A DNA stretch of 64,000 bases from Streptomyces albus subsp. albus (GCF_000725885.1 NZ_JODR01000002.1:186001-250000); one strand, 5' to 3'; positions 8,884 to 19,300 are shown, numbered from the stretch's first letter. Notes: generated by a model from the letters alone, not told the origin. A program made the numbers and translations.

Positions 8884-10725
8884 TCAACGGGCGGCGGGGG
8901 TGGGCCGGGAGGCGGCGGCGCCGGTTCTGGGGCCGGTGCGCAAGTAGAACTCGGAGCCGTCGATGGTCGCCACCTTCTCGTAGTGGCGGTGCAGATGACG
9001 GCGTAGGGTGGGGACGCGCTGGATGCCGTACCGCTTGCCCCGCGAATCGTCGACGATCAGTTCTGGCGGACGCAGTCGCAACTCCCGCTCGAACCGGGGC
9101 CAGGCGCCGTCCATGGCGTACCGCTCCCCCACGCGAGCCTCGCCCCTCCCCCCGCTGAAGTTGGTGAGGAAGCCGGCGGTCAGATAGCGGGAGGCCGGCA
9201 TGCGCCGGGACAGCCAGTACCCCTCGGGGTGCATGCCCCACAGCAGCACCCGGTCCCCGCGGTCGGTGTAGGAGCGCACGGTGTCGGCCAGCCGGTGGGC
9301 GTGGTCCAGTTCGGTGCGGCCCGCGGTGAAGCCCCAGCCGACGAATCCGCAGGCGAGCAGCGCGGTCGCGGTGAGTGCGGCGGTGGCGGCGCGGGCTGTG
9401 AGCTCGTGCAGCGCGGCGGCGCCGAGCAGAGCGAGCGGGGGGACGAGTTGCAGGAAGTAGTGGCCGAAGAACTGGAAGCCGACCGTGGCGGCGCCGAGCG
9501 AGACGGCGAGCCACAGCCACAGGTCGGCGGTGCCGCTGAGCGGCGGGTGGGGGCCGGGGGCGCCGGAGGCGCGGGTCCCGCCGGGGCGACCGGGGGCGGC
9601 CAGGTGGCCGGGGGCGCTGTGACAGCTGAGGTCGCTGTGATGGTCGGGACCGTCGTGATGACCACGGCCGTCGTGATGACCACGGCCGTCGTGAAGGCTG
9701 GGGTCACTGTGATGATCGAGGCTGCTGCGATGGCGGAGGTCGCTGATGGCGCCGAAATCGCCGGGGAAGCCGACGCCACCGGTACCGCCGAGAGCGCCGG
9801 CAAGGCCGGAGCCACCAGTACCGCCGTGGTCGCCGGCAAGGCCGGAGCCACCAGCACCGCCGAGGTCGCCGGTATCCCCGGGCCGGCCGGGTGATGTGCG
9901 GCGGCGGATGACCTGGACCAGGGCGACGACCAGCGGCAGGGCCGCCAGCGTCAGCAGGCCGAGGCCGGCCAGAGCGCGCAGTACGGGTTTGAGGCCGGCG
10001 CCGTCGGCGGAGAGGTAGGAGCCCGAGCCGGTCGCGATCCAGTACAGGAACCGGCCCGGTTGGTAGGCGAGAGCGGTGCTCACCACCGGGAGCGCCGCTC
10101 CGGCGGCGACCCGCAGTGCCGCTCCCCAGCCGGCCCGCGCCTGCCACAGCAGGGCGAACACCGGGAGCAGCACGGCACCACCGGTCTGTTTCGAGAGCAC
10201 TGCTCCGGCGACGGCCAGCCCCGCGCACAGCCACCGGGACCGCTCGGCGCACCAGATGGCCGCCACCGTCCAGGGCAGCATGAAGACTTCGAAGGTCGCC
10301 GCCTGGGTGTCCTCGGGACTGAGCCCCACCGTCAGGAAGACGTAGCAGATGCCGGCCGTCCACGCCGCGCGCTCCCCCCACCGCCGGGCCGCGATCGAGG
10401 CGGCCAGCACGGCGCCCGCCAGCACGGCGAGGACCGCCGCGACGCGCAGCGGCCACAGCGAGTCGTCGCCGAAGAGGGCGAACGCCCCCCGGTAGAGCCA
10501 CGGCACCAGCGGCGGCTTGCGGTCCACCACGGTGTCGTAGAGCACTCCGCCATGGGCGAGCTGCCGGGCCTGGGTGGCCAGAAATCCCTCGTCCGGGTTC
10601 CAGGGGGTGCGGAAGAAGGAGGGCAGCCGGGTGAGCACGGTGAGCGCCGCCAGGACGGCGACGAGCCGCATCCGGTTCGTCGTGGGCGCCGTGGCGGTGC
10701 GCTCGGCGGTGCGGGAGGGCGGCAT
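8884..10725 (-). CDS. GT39-like integral membrane glycosyltransferase with repeat insertion
   Basis: A 613-residue membrane protein of the ArnT/PMT-like (GT39-type) superfamily, which transfers sugars from polyprenyl phosphates outside the membrane. The first helix starts near residue 20. The extracytoplasmic loop carries the acidic PDEG motif (Asp45-Glu46) expected for catalysis, and about ten hydrophobic segments follow. Between helices, residues 278-398 form a long hydrophilic insert made of GDxGG(T/A)GGSGLAG repeats and then HHDGRGHHDG-type His/Asp repeats, encoded by short DNA repeats. The C-terminal 170 residues are a soluble domain with LLWGMHPEGYWLSRR. The substrate is not identifiable. 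It lies upstream in transcription from a convergent terminator and downstream of dxs. Confidence 0.8.
   Translation of the reverse strand: MPPSRTAERTATAPTTNRMRLVAVLAALTVLTRLPSFFRTPWNPDEGFLATQARQLAHGGVLYDTVVDRKPPLVPWLYRGAFALFGDDSLWPLRVAAVLAVLAGAVLAASIAARRWGERAAWTAGICYVFLTVGLSPEDTQAATFEVFMLPWTVAAIWCAERSRWLCAGLAVAGAVLSKQTGGAVLLPVFALLWQARAGWGAALRVAAGAALPVVSTALAYQPGRFLYWIATGSGSYLSADGAGLKPVLRALAGLGLLTLAALPLVVALVQVIRRRTSPGRPGDTGDLGGAGGSGLAGDHGGTGGSGLAGALGGTGGVGFPGDFGAISDLRHRSSLDHHSDPSLHDGRGHHDGRGHHDGPDHHSDLSCHSAPGHLAAPGRPGGTRASGAPGPHPPLSGTADLWLWLAVSLGAATVGFQFFGHYFLQLVPPLALLGAAALHELTARAATAALTATALLACGFVGWGFTAGRTELDHAHRLADTVRSYTDRGDRVLLWGMHPEGYWLSRRMPASRYLTAGFLTNFSGGRGEARVGERYAMDGAWPRFERELRLRPPELIVDDSRGKRYGIQRVPTLRRHLHRHYEKVATIDGSEFYLRTGPRTGAAASRPTPAAR
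9532..9894 (-). repeat. Repeat-rich insert in the GT39-like gene
   Basis: In-frame short direct repeats inside the coding region. An 18-base GTCGTGATGACCACGGCC-type unit near 9648-9695 encodes His/Asp/Gly repeats, and longer GCCGGCAAGGCCGGAGCC-type units near 9790-9880 encode Gly-rich repeats. All units keep the reading frame, so the insert is translated. Confidence 0.7.
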
Positions 10726-10780
10726 GGGCCCAATCTAGCGAGCGGGTCGGGGCGGGGCCGTCCGGCCCCCGGCCTGCGGT

Positions 10781-10815
10781 TTCCGCCGTCTCCCGGGCCC
10801 CGGGAGACGGCGGAA
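10781..10815 (-). terminator. Hairpin after dxs
   Basis: Arms TTCCGCCGTCTCCCGGG (10781-10797) and its exact complement (10799-10815) lie 19 bases beyond the dxs stop. It should end the dxs transcript before the GT39-like gene. Confidence 0.75.
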
Positions 10816-10833
10816 GGGGCATGCGGCCCCGGG

Positions 10834-12747
10834 TCAGTCGGCGACCTGGGCCTGCCGCGCGTCGAACCTGCCGTCGAGCTTGGCGACGAGCCCGGTGACC
10901 TGGCGGGCGATGTCGGGCGCGGTGAGCCCGATCTCCGCCATGATCTCCTTGCGGGAGCCGTGGTCCAGGAAGCGCTCGGGGATGCCGAAGTCGCGTAGCG
11001 GTACGTCCACGCCGGCGTCGCGCAGTGCCTGGGCGACGGCGGAGCCGACGCCGCCCGCGCGGCTGTTGTCCTCGACGGTGACGACGACCCGGTGCTGTTC
11101 GGCCAGCGGCGGCAGGGACTCGTCGACCGGCTTCACCCAGCGGGGGTCCACCACGGTCGCGGTGATGCCCTGCTTGTCGAGCAGGTCGGCGATCTCCAGG
11201 CACATCGGGGCCAGCGCTCCGACGGAGACCACCAGGACGTCGGCGCGGGTGCCGTCGGCCGGCTCCCGCAGGACGTCCATGCCGCCCAGCCGGCGCACCG
11301 CGGGGACGGCGGGGCCGACGGCGCCCTTGGAGTACCGCACGACCGTGGGGGCGTCGTCCACCTCGACGGCTTCACGCAGCTGGGCGCGCACCTGGTCGGC
11401 GTCACGGGGCGCGGCCAGCCGCAGGCCGGGGACGCACTGGAGGATGGACATGTCCCACATGCCGTTGTGGGAGGCACCGTCGGAGCCGGTGATGCCCGCG
11501 CGGTCCAGGACGAAGGTGACGCCGCACTTGTGCAGGGCCACGTCCATCAGGAGCTGGTCGAAGGCCCGGTTGAGGAAGGTGGCGTAGACGGCGAAGACGG
11601 GGTGCAGTCCGCCGGTGGCGAGCCCGGCGGCGGAGACCGCGCCGTGCTGCTCGGCGATGCCGACATCGTAGACCCGGTCCGGGAACTCCTGCGCGAAGGC
11701 GTGCAGTCCGGTGGGCCGCATCATGGCCGCCGTGATGGCGACGATGTCCTCACGCTCGCGGCCGAGCTTGACCATCTCGTCGCTGAAGACGGAAGTCCAG
11801 TCGGCGCCCGAGGACTTGACGGGGAGCCCGGTGTCGGGGTGGATGACGCCGACGGCGTGGAACTGGTCGGCCTCGTCCTGGCGCGCCGGCTGGTAGCCGC
11901 GGCCCTTCTGGGTGAGGCAGTGCACCAGAACAGGGCCGCCGAACCGTTTGGCCCGCTGGAGTGCCGATTCCACGGCCCCGATGTCGTGCCCGTCGATCGG
12001 GCCGACGTACTTCAGGCCCAGGTCCTCGAACATGCCCTGCGGCGCGATGAAGTCCTTGAGGCCCTTCTTGGCGCCGTGCAGCGTCTCGTACAGCGGCTTG
12101 CCGACGACGGGGGTGCGGTTGAGCACGTCCTTGCCGCGCGCCAGGAACCGCTCGTAGCCGTCGGTGGTGCGCAGTGTCGCCAGATGGTTGGCCAGGCCGC
12201 CGATGGTCGGCGAGTAGGAGCGCTCGTTGTCGTTGACGACGATCACCAGCGGCCGGTCCTTGGCCGCGGCGATGTTGTTGAGCGCCTCCCAGGCCATGCC
12301 GCCGGTCAGCGCGCCGTCGCCGATGACGGCGACCACGTGGTCGTCACGGCCGCGCACCTCGTTGGCCTTGGCCAGGCCGTCGGCCCAGCCCAGCACGGTG
12401 GAGGCGTGCGAGTTCTCGATGATGTCGTGCTCGGACTCCGCCCGTGACGGGTAGCCCGACAGCCCGCCCTTGGCGCGCAGCCTGGAGAAGTCCTGGCGGC
12501 CGGTGAGCAGCTTGTGCACGTAGGACTGGTGTCCGGTGTCGAAGAGGACCTTGTCCTTGGGCGAGTCGAAGACACGGTGCAGGGCGATGGTCAGCTCGAC
12601 CACGCCGAGGTTGGGGCCCAGGTGACCACCGGTCTTGGAGACGGACTCCACCAGAAAGGTGCGGATTTCCTCGGCCAGCGCCTCCAGCTGCTCCGGGGTG
12701 AGCCGGTCCAGATCGCGTGGTCCCCTGATGCGGGTCAGCAACGCCAC
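10834..12747 (-). CDS. dxs: 1-deoxy-D-xylulose-5-phosphate synthase
   Basis: A 637-residue thiamine-diphosphate enzyme that condenses pyruvate with glyceraldehyde 3-phosphate, the first step of the MEP isoprenoid pathway in the cytoplasm. Visible family features are the N-terminal [17 protein letters not shown] stretch, the cofactor motif [16 protein letters not shown], the DGHD segment, the transketolase pyrimidine domain (VGIAEQHG with its conserved Glu) and the C-terminal domain. The length is normal. The start codon GTG/ATG region follows AAGGAGGTAC. In S. coelicolor the corresponding gene (SCO6013 by memory) is one of two dxs copies. It stands alone with its own hairpin terminator. Confidence 0.95.
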   Translation of the reverse strand: MALLTRIRGPRDLDRLTPEQLEALAEEIRTFLVESVSKTGGHLGPNLGVVELTIALHRVFDSPKDKVLFDTGHQSYVHKLLTGRQDFSRLRAKGGLSGYPSRAESEHDIIENSHASTVLGWADGLAKANEVRGRDDHVVAVIGDGALTGGMAWEALNNIAAAKDRPLVIVVNDNERSYSPTIGGLANHLATLRTTDGYERFLARGKDVLNRTPVVGKPLYETLHGAKKGLKDFIAPQGMFEDLGLKYVGPIDGHDIGAVESALQRAKRFGGPVLVHCLTQKGRGYQPARQDEADQFHAVGVIHPDTGLPVKSSGADWTSVFSDEMVKLGREREDIVAITAAMMRPTGLHAFAQEFPDRVYDVGIAEQHGAVSAAGLATGGLHPVFAVYATFLNRAFDQLLMDVALHKCGVTFVLDRAGITGSDGASHNGMWDMSILQCVPGLRLAAPRDADQVRAQLREAVEVDDAPTVVRYSKGAVGPAVPAVRRLGGMDVLREPADGTRADVLVVSVGALAPMCLEIADLLDKQGITATVVDPRWVKPVDESLPPLAEQHRVVVTVEDNSRAGGVGSAVAQALRDAGVDVPLRDFGIPERFLDHGSRKEIMAEIGLTAPDIARQVTGLVAKLDGRFDARQAQVAD

Positions 12748-13086
12748 CCGTACCTCCTTGCTTCGAGCGTTCGAACGCTAGCGAGCCGTCGTTGTCGGAC
12801 CGAGCCGATTCCTCCCCCAACCTTCGCCCTGGGGGTCCCCCGGGCGGAGTCCGGGGCAGTGCTCCCAGAGTCTAATGTTCCGCCGTCGCCGGGGTTCACC
12901 GGCTGGTGGCATATCAGTCACACGAATGACTACCCCTACCGGGGGTGTCGGATCACTTACGTCGGACACGGACGGGCGTTCCCCCGCCTGCGTCACCCAC
13001 ACCCCGGCGGGCACGAATGACTCGTATCTCACACCACCGGAGCCGCCCCGGCACATTCGAACGCCTATACGACTCAGGCGGTGTTC
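12748..13086. other. Intergenic region upstream of dxs
   Basis: About 340 bases between the narI stop and the dxs start; it must hold the dxs promoter. The 11-mer CACGAATGACT occurs twice, at 12921-12931 and 13012-13022. The first copy is part of the dyad AGTCA-N6-TGACT (12916-12931). A -10-like TAGACT on the minus strand lies near 12870. No gene is supported here. Confidence 0.4.
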
Positions 13087-13812
13087 TCACACGTCGATGC
13101 TCTCCCAGCCCCGGCGCGGCGGGCGCTCGGCCGGCCGTCCGGCGGGACGGCTGCGGTAGACGATGTACGGCCGCGCCAGATACCACCAGGGCGCGCTGAA
13201 CATGTGCACCAGCCGGGTGAACGGCACGACCGCGATCAGCACCATGCCGACCACCGCGTGCACCTGGTAGGCCACCGGGACGTCGGCCATGGCCCCCAGG
13301 TCCGGCCGCAGGGTGAACAGGCTGCGCGCCCAGGGGGCGAGGGTGGAGCGGTAGTCGTAGCCATGAGCCGGTGTGGAGTGGGCGAGCTTGGCGTACATCC
13401 CGGTGCACAGGGCCCCGCCCAGCAGCAGGTACATCGCCTTGTCGTTGCGGGTGGTGGCACGGAAGACGGGCCGGTTGGTGCGGCGCCGGTAGACCAGCAC
13501 GGCCAGCCCCGCGACCGTCAGCACCCCGGCCAGTGTGCCGCCCACCAGCGAGAAGAGGTGGTACGGGCGTTCCGTCAGGCCCACCGCCGACGTCCAGGAG
13601 GCGGGGACGAACAGCCCGGTCAGATGCCCCGCCAGGACGAAGAGGATGCCGTAGTGGAAGACCGGCGAGGCCAGGTTGAGCAGCCGCGTCTCGTACACCT
13701 CGGAGGAGCGGGTGGTCCAGCCGAACCTGTCGTAGCGGTACCGCCACCACAGCCCGGAGACCAGCAGCGCGAACGCGGCGTAGGGCAGGGCGCCCCACAG
13801 CAGGATGTGCAT
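13087..13812 (-). CDS. narI: Respiratory nitrate reductase gamma subunit (cytochrome b)
   Basis: A 241-residue membrane protein with five hydrophobic segments that anchors NarGH and takes electrons from menaquinol through two b haems. Paired His ligands are visible in FHYGILFVLAGHLTGL in the second helix and in the last helix pair HAVVGMVL...RLVHMF. ATG 13812 was preferred to the GTG three bases earlier because GGAAGG lies eight bases upstream. It is the last gene of narGHJI, about 20 bases after narJ. The length is usual for NarI. Confidence 0.93.
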   Translation of the reverse strand: MHILLWGALPYAAFALLVSGLWWRYRYDRFGWTTRSSEVYETRLLNLASPVFHYGILFVLAGHLTGLFVPASWTSAVGLTERPYHLFSLVGGTLAGVLTVAGLAVLVYRRRTNRPVFRATTRNDKAMYLLLGGALCTGMYAKLAHSTPAHGYDYRSTLAPWARSLFTLRPDLGAMADVPVAYQVHAVVGMVLIAVVPFTRLVHMFSAPWWYLARPYIVYRSRPAGRPAERPPRRGWESIDV

Positions 13813-13831
13813 CACTGTGCCCTTCCGGGCC

Positions 13832-14482
13832 TCATCGGGCCCGCTCGGTGAGGGGGACGAGGACCGGGCCGGGCACTCCGTACGGGGTCAGGCCCACGTC
13901 CTCGCGGGGCGGCCCGGCCGCCGCCAGTCTCTCGGCCCGCGCCCGGTCGGCGGGGCCCGGCGCGGGCAGGGTCGCGCAGACCGCGGCGACCACCTGCGCA
14001 TAGGGGGTACCGGCCCAGGCCAGCGCCTCCCGGAGCTGTTCCAGTCCGGCCCGGTGGCGGCGCAGCAGCCCGTCGGTGCGGCTGACGGCACTGAATTCGA
14101 GCACCACCGGCAGGAAGTCGGGCAGCTCCCCGCCGTCCGGCTCCAGCCCGTACCGCTGGTAGGTCTGCTTGACGCGGAGCAGCGCGGCGCCGCGGCGCCG
14201 GGTGTCGCCGTCCTCCCACCAGGTGAGGTGGAGGCAGTGCCGCCGGTCGAAGTCGAAGGTGTGCACGTAGTGCGCGGCCAGCTCGGTCCGCCCGGTGGCC
14301 TCGGCGTGGTCGAGGAAGGCCAGCAGGGGCCGGGCGGCGGGGGTGCCGGCGCCGGTGACGGCCTCGCGCAGCAGGGGCAGCTCCCGCATCAGCTCCTCCC
14401 CGGGGTAGCCGAGCAGCCGGGCTGCCGCCTGCCGGAGCACGGCCGTGCGGAAGGCGGCACCCCGCGCCCCGCCGCCCCTCAC
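13832..14482 (-). CDS. narJ: Nitrate reductase molybdenum-cofactor assembly chaperone
   Basis: A 216-residue TorD-type chaperone that binds apo-NarG and helps insert the cofactor; it is not part of the mature enzyme. The conserved beginning is FRTAVLRQAAARLLGYPGEE, followed by the family's YVHTFDFDRRHCLHLTWWEDGD and ELPDFLPVVLEFSA segments. The GTG at 14482 was chosen because family similarity starts nine codons later and because it overlaps the stop of the upstream frame (GTGA). A longer frame reaching an ATG at 14650 would add only the repeat-encoded Gly/Arg/Pro tail. Start confidence is moderate; identity is firm. Confidence 0.88.
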   Translation of the reverse strand: MRGGGARGAAFRTAVLRQAAARLLGYPGEELMRELPLLREAVTGAGTPAARPLLAFLDHAEATGRTELAAHYVHTFDFDRRHCLHLTWWEDGDTRRRGAALLRVKQTYQRYGLEPDGGELPDFLPVVLEFSAVSRTDGLLRRHRAGLEQLREALAWAGTPYAQVVAAVCATLPAPGPADRARAERLAAAGPPREDVGLTPYGVPGPVLVPLTERAR

Positions 14483-14799
14483 CGGGCCGCCCCGGCACGG
14501 ACGGCTCCGCCCGGGACCGCCTCCGGCCGGAACGCTTCCGCGCGGACGGCAGCGGCTCGGGACACGCCCGCCCGGATGACCTCCGTCCGGGCCGTCCCCG
14601 CTCGGCCGGCTCCGGCCCGGACCGCCCCCGCCCGGGCGGCCCTCCGCCACATCACGTCTCCTCGGGCCGCACCAGACTGGGCCGCACCAGACTGAGCGGC
14701 TCCGTCCCGGGCGGCTCCGGTCCGTGACGCGCCCGCCCGGGGCGCCCGCGTCCCGATCCGTGGGCCCGTCGTCGGCCGGTGCACTGGTGCCGGGGTCAT
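14479..14799 (-). CDS. Repeat-encoded Arg/Ala-rich ORF between narH and narJ
   Basis: A 106-codon frame that begins with ATG overlapping the narH stop (ATGA) and ends with TGA overlapping the narJ GTG start (GTGA), so it sits exactly in the translation path of the operon. The product has an N-terminal MTPAPVHRPTTGPRIGTRA and then tandem five-residue units such as RAGAV, RAGAG, RAGTA. It is strongly basic, with no known domain and no membrane segment. Most nar operons go directly from narH to narJ. It may be a real small protein, or an expanded repeat that preserves coupling without a functional product. The coding call rests on the two precise overlaps and the unbroken frame. Confidence 0.45.
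   Translation of the reverse strand: MTPAPVHRPTTGPRIGTRAPRAGASRTGAARDGAAQSGAAQSGAARGDVMWRRAARAGAVRAGAGRAGTARTEVIRAGVSRAAAVRAEAFRPEAVPGGAVRAGAAR
14484..14640 (-). repeat. Array of about ten 15-bp units between narH and narJ
   Basis: Diverged units of 15 bases (for example CGGACGGCTCCGCCC on the plus strand) run head to tail, each encoding five residues. The period is a multiple of three, so copy number can change without altering the frame or the flanking start/stop overlaps. Confidence 0.75.
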
Positions 14800-16391
14800 T
14801 CGGGCTCCTCCCGCTCGGTGCGGTGGCGGGCGCGCAGGCCGTGGAACGCCTCCACGCTCACCAGCGGCAGCGCCTTGCGGCCCGAGCGGTCGCCGAAGGG
14901 GCCCGAGCCGCCCATTCCGGGTCCGCCCTGTTCGTCGAGCCGGCAGTGCTCGGGGACCGCCGCCTCCTCCAGCCGTCCGGCGTCCCCGACGGCCGCGGTG
15001 GGGATCACATAGCGTTCCTCGTACTTGGCCAGGGCCAGCAGCCGGTACATGTCCTCCAGCTCGGTGGCGGACAGGCCGACGCTCCGCGCGGTACGGGCGT
15101 CGGGCGTCTCGCCGAAGGTGACCTGCCGCATATGGGCCCGCATCGCGGCCAGCCGCTCCAGGGCGGCGCGCACGGGTCGCACATCGCCGGCGGTGAACAG
15201 TTCCGCCAGGTACTCCAGCGGGATCCGCAGCGTGTCGATGGCGCCGAAGAGGTTGCCGGCGTCCTCGCCGTCGAAACCCGTCTCGGTCAGCGCCTCCACC
15301 ACAGGGGAGAGCGGGGGCACGTACCAGACCATCGGCAGGGTGCGGAACTCCGGGTGCAGCGGCAGCGCCACCCGGTAGGTGCTGATCAGGGCGTGCACCG
15401 GGGAGCGCCGCGCGGCCTCGATCCAGTCGTGCGCCACGCCGTCGCGGGCCGCGGCGGCCCTCACGTCCGGGTCCTCGGGGTCGAGGAAGAGGTCCAGCTG
15501 GGCGGGGTAGAGGCCGTGCTCGTCGCGGGTGGCCGCCGCGGCGGCCACCCGGTCGGCGTCGTACAGCAGCACTCCCAGGTACCGCAGCCGGCCCACGCAC
15601 GTCTCGGAGCACACGGTGGGCAGCCCCACCTCGGTGCGCGGATAGCAGAACGTGCACTTCTCGGCCTTGCCGGTGCGGTGGTTGAAGTAGACCTTCTTGT
15701 ACGGGCAGCCGGTCACGCACTGGCGCCAGCCGCGGCAGCGGTCCTGGTCGACCAGCACGATGCCGTCCTCGCTGCGCTTGTAGAGCGCGCCCGAGGGGCA
15801 GGCGGCCACGCAGGAGGGGTTGAGGCAGTGCTCGCAGATGCGGGGCAGATAGAACATGAAGGAGTCCTCGAAGGCGAAGCGCACCTTCTCCGAGGCCCGC
15901 TGCCGGGTCCTGGCCACCATCGGGTCCAGCCCGGCGTTCTCGGGCAGCCCGCCGAGGTTGTCGTCCCAGTTCGCGCTCCACTCGATCTTCATGGGTTTGT
16001 CCGAGAGCAGCGAGCGGGGCCGGGCGACCGGGTAGTCGTCGCCGAGCGGCGCGGTGGTCAGGTTGCGGTACTCGTACGTCCACGGCTCGTAGTAGTCCTT
16101 GACCGTGGGCTGCACCGGGTTGGCGAACAGCGTCGCCAGCCTCTTGAGGCGGCCTCCCGAGTGGGGGACGAGCCGTCCACGCCTGTCGATCCGCCAGCCG
16201 CCCCGCCAGTGGTCCTGGTCCTCCCAGCGGCGGGGGTAGCCCTGGCCCGGCCGGGTCTCGACGTTGTTGAACCACACGTACTCCACGCCCGAGCGGTTCG
16301 TCCACGTCTGCTTGCAGGTGACCGAACAGGTGTGGCAACCGATGCACTTGTCGAGGTTCATCACCATCGCCAGCTGGGCCATCACGCGCAT
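14796..16391 (-). CDS. narH: Respiratory nitrate reductase beta subunit
   Basis: A 531-residue iron-sulphur protein that carries electrons from NarI to NarG on the cytoplasmic side of the membrane. Four Cys groups are visible: CIGCHTCSVTC near the N terminus, CEHCLNPSCVAACP, CRGWRQCVTGCP (Trp between the first two Cys, as in the [3Fe-4S] site of NarH) and CTFCYPR with VCSETCVG. ATG 16391 overlaps the narG stop by one base (TGATG) after AGGAGG, so translation is coupled. The length is normal. It is the second gene of the operon. Confidence 0.95.
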   Translation of the reverse strand: MRVMAQLAMVMNLDKCIGCHTCSVTCKQTWTNRSGVEYVWFNNVETRPGQGYPRRWEDQDHWRGGWRIDRRGRLVPHSGGRLKRLATLFANPVQPTVKDYYEPWTYEYRNLTTAPLGDDYPVARPRSLLSDKPMKIEWSANWDDNLGGLPENAGLDPMVARTRQRASEKVRFAFEDSFMFYLPRICEHCLNPSCVAACPSGALYKRSEDGIVLVDQDRCRGWRQCVTGCPYKKVYFNHRTGKAEKCTFCYPRTEVGLPTVCSETCVGRLRYLGVLLYDADRVAAAAATRDEHGLYPAQLDLFLDPEDPDVRAAAARDGVAHDWIEAARRSPVHALISTYRVALPLHPEFRTLPMVWYVPPLSPVVEALTETGFDGEDAGNLFGAIDTLRIPLEYLAELFTAGDVRPVRAALERLAAMRAHMRQVTFGETPDARTARSVGLSATELEDMYRLLALAKYEERYVIPTAAVGDAGRLEEAAVPEHCRLDEQGGPGMGGSGPFGDRSGRKALPLVSVEAFHGLRARHRTEREEPE

Positions 16392-19300
16392 CAGTAGTCG
16401 ACCTCCTGCGAGCGGCGGCGGATGACGGTGACCTCGTCGCGCTGGTTGCCCGTCGGCCCCCAGTAGTTGAGCGACCAGCACGTCTGGGCGTAGCCGCCGA
16501 TCAGGTGCGTGGGTTTGAGCAGCAGCCGGGTCAGCGAGTTGTGGGTGCCGCCGCGGCGGCCGTCGGTCCGGCTGCGGGGGACGTTGACGGTGCGTTCCTG
16601 CGCGTGGTGCAGGTAGACGGTGCCGCGGGGCATCCGGTGCGAGACCACGGCCCGGGCCACCACCACCCCGTTGCGGTTGACGGCCTCCACCCAGTCGTTG
16701 TCCCGCACCCCGACGGCCTCGGCGTCCTGCGGGGACATCCAGATCAGCTGTCCGCCCCGGGAGAGGGCCAGCATGAACCAGTTGTCCTGGTACTCGGAGT
16801 GGATGGACCACTTGTTGTGCGGGGTCAGATAGCGGACGGTCACCTCGCGGCGGCCGTCCGGGCCGAGGGCCGGCTCGCCGAACAGCCGCCGCATGTCCAG
16901 CGGCGGCCGGTACACGGGAAGGGACTCGCCCAGCTCGTGCATCCAGTCGTGGTCGAGGAAGAAGTGCTGGCGGCCGGTCAGGGTGTGCCAGGGCTTGCCG
17001 TGTTCGGTGTTGAGCGTGAACGGCGTGTACCGGCGGCCCCGCGCCTCGCTGCCGGACCACTCCGGTGAGGTGAGCACGGGTACGGGAGCCGCCTGGGTGT
17101 CGGCGAACGTGATGCGCCGCTCCTCCTGGCCGCGGGCGAGCCCGGCCAGGTCACCGCCCACCCGCTTCCCCAGTTCGCCGAAGCCCTGGACGGCCAGCCT
17201 GCCGTTGGTGGTGGCCGACAGTGCCAGGATGGCGTCGGCGGCCTTGACCGCGGTGTCCAGCCGGGGGCGGCCGTCGGCCGGGCCGCCCCGCACCCGCCCG
17301 CACGCCTCCCCCAGCTGGGCCACCTCCTCGTCCGGGTGGAGCGTCAGGCCCTTGACGGGGAGGCCCAGCCGTTCGGTGAGCGGGCCGAGCGCGGCCATCT
17401 TGGCGCCGATCGCGGTGTAGTCGCGTTCCACGACCGTCAGCGCCGGCATGGTCGCCCCGGGTACCGGCTCGCACTCGCCGCGCCGCCAGTCCCGTGCCGT
17501 GCCGCCGCTCTGCGCGGTCTCCCCCGGTGTGTCGTGCTGCATGGGGGTGGCCACCAGGTCGCGGCGGGTGCCCAGGTGGTCGCGGGCCAGTTCGCTGAAC
17601 CGCTCGGCGATGGCCAAGAAGGCGTCGAAGTCGGTACGCGCCTCCCACGGCGGGTCGATGGCCGGGGTGAAGGAGTGCACGAACGGATGCATGTCCGTGG
17701 ACGACAGGTCGTGCTTCTCGTACCAGGTGGCGGCCGGCAGGGTGATGTCGGACAGCAGCGTGGAGGACGTCATGCGGAAGTCCAGCGACAGCAGCAGGTC
17801 CAGCTTCCCCTCCGGGGCGTGCTCGTGCCACACCACCTCGCGGGGCCGCTGCTCCCCCGTCGCCTCCTCGGCGCGCAGCGAGCTGTGGGTGCCCAGCAGG
17901 TGGCGGGAGAAGTACTCGGCGCCCTTCGCGGAGGAGCCCAGCAGGTTGGACCGCCACAGCGTCAGGACGCGGGGCCAGTTGGCGGGCGCGTCGGGGTCCT
18001 CGACGGCGAACCGCAGCCGCCCGGCGGCCAGTTCCCCGACGGCGTACTCCACCGGGTCGCGGCCCTTCCCGGCCGCCTCGTCCACCAGGTCCAGCGGGTT
18101 GCGGTCGAAGGTGGGGGCGGAGGGCATCCAGCCGCAGCGGGTCGCCTGCGCCAGCAGATCGACCGCCGTACGGTCCCGGAAGGCGCCCTCGGCCAGCGGT
18201 GAGGCCAGCACGTCGGCGGGGAACCGGTCGTAGCGCCACTGGTCGGTGTGGAGGAAGAAGAAGCCGGTGCCGATCGTCTGCCGGGGCGGGCGGGACCAGT
18301 CCAGTGCGCCGGCCAGGGTCGTCCAGCCGGTGAAGGGCCGGCATTTCTCCTGCCCCACGTAGTGGGCCCAGCCGCCGCCGTTGCGGCCCTGGCAGCCCGT
18401 CAGCAGGAGCAGCGCCAGGAAGGTGCGGTAGATCGTCTCGGAGTGGAACCAGTGGTTGGTGCCGGCCCCCATGATGATCATGCACCGGCCCTCGGTCTGC
18501 TCCGCGGTGGCGGCGAACTGGCGCGCGAGGCGCACACAGGCGGCGGCCGGGACGGAGGTGTGCCGCTCCTGCCAGGCGGGGGTTCCCGGTGCTTCGGCGT
18601 CCTCGTAGCCGGCCGGCCAGTCACCGGGCAGCCCGGGCCTGCCCACTCCGTACTGGGCCAGCAGCAGATCGAAGACGGTGGTCGCCAGGGGGCCGTCCGC
18701 GCCGCCGAGCCGGCGGGCGGGCACGCCGCGGCGCAGGATCTCGCCCCGGCCCTGCCCGTGCGGTCCGCCGTCGGTGTCGAAGCGGGGCAGCAGCACCTCC
18801 ACCGGCCGCATAGCGTCCTGTCCGGGAGGGCCGGCCACCGACAGCGCGGGTTCCAGTTCCCCCAGGTCCAGGTTCCAGTGGCCCCGGCCCGTGTCCGTCC
18901 AGCGGTCGCCGAGGGAGCCGCCCGGCACCGCCGGCTCGCCGCTCGCGGCGTCGAGGACGACGGTCCGCCACTCGGCGCCCTCGTCGCGGTGGCCGAGGTC
19001 GGCCGCGCGCAGGAACTTGCCCGGGACGAAGGCGCCGTCCCGTGGGGCCAGCGTCACCAGGAACGGCAGGTCGGTGAAGCGGCGTACGTAGCCGTCGAAG
19101 AACGGCACGGTCCGCTCGACGAAGCACTCCTTGAGGACGACGTGTCCCATCGCCATGGCCAAGGCGGCGTCCGTGCCCGGGTGCGGGTGCAGCCATTCGT
19201 CGGCGAACTTCGCGTTGTCGGCGAAGTCGGGGGCCACCACCACGACCTTCTGGCCCCGGTAGCGGGCCTCGGCCATCCAGTGCGCGTCCGGTGTCCGCGT

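Noticed and set aside
13832..14650. narJ starting at ATG 14650
   Set aside because: The added residues are only the translated 15-bp repeats; the GTG at 14482 overlaps the previous stop and lies just before the conserved NarJ start.
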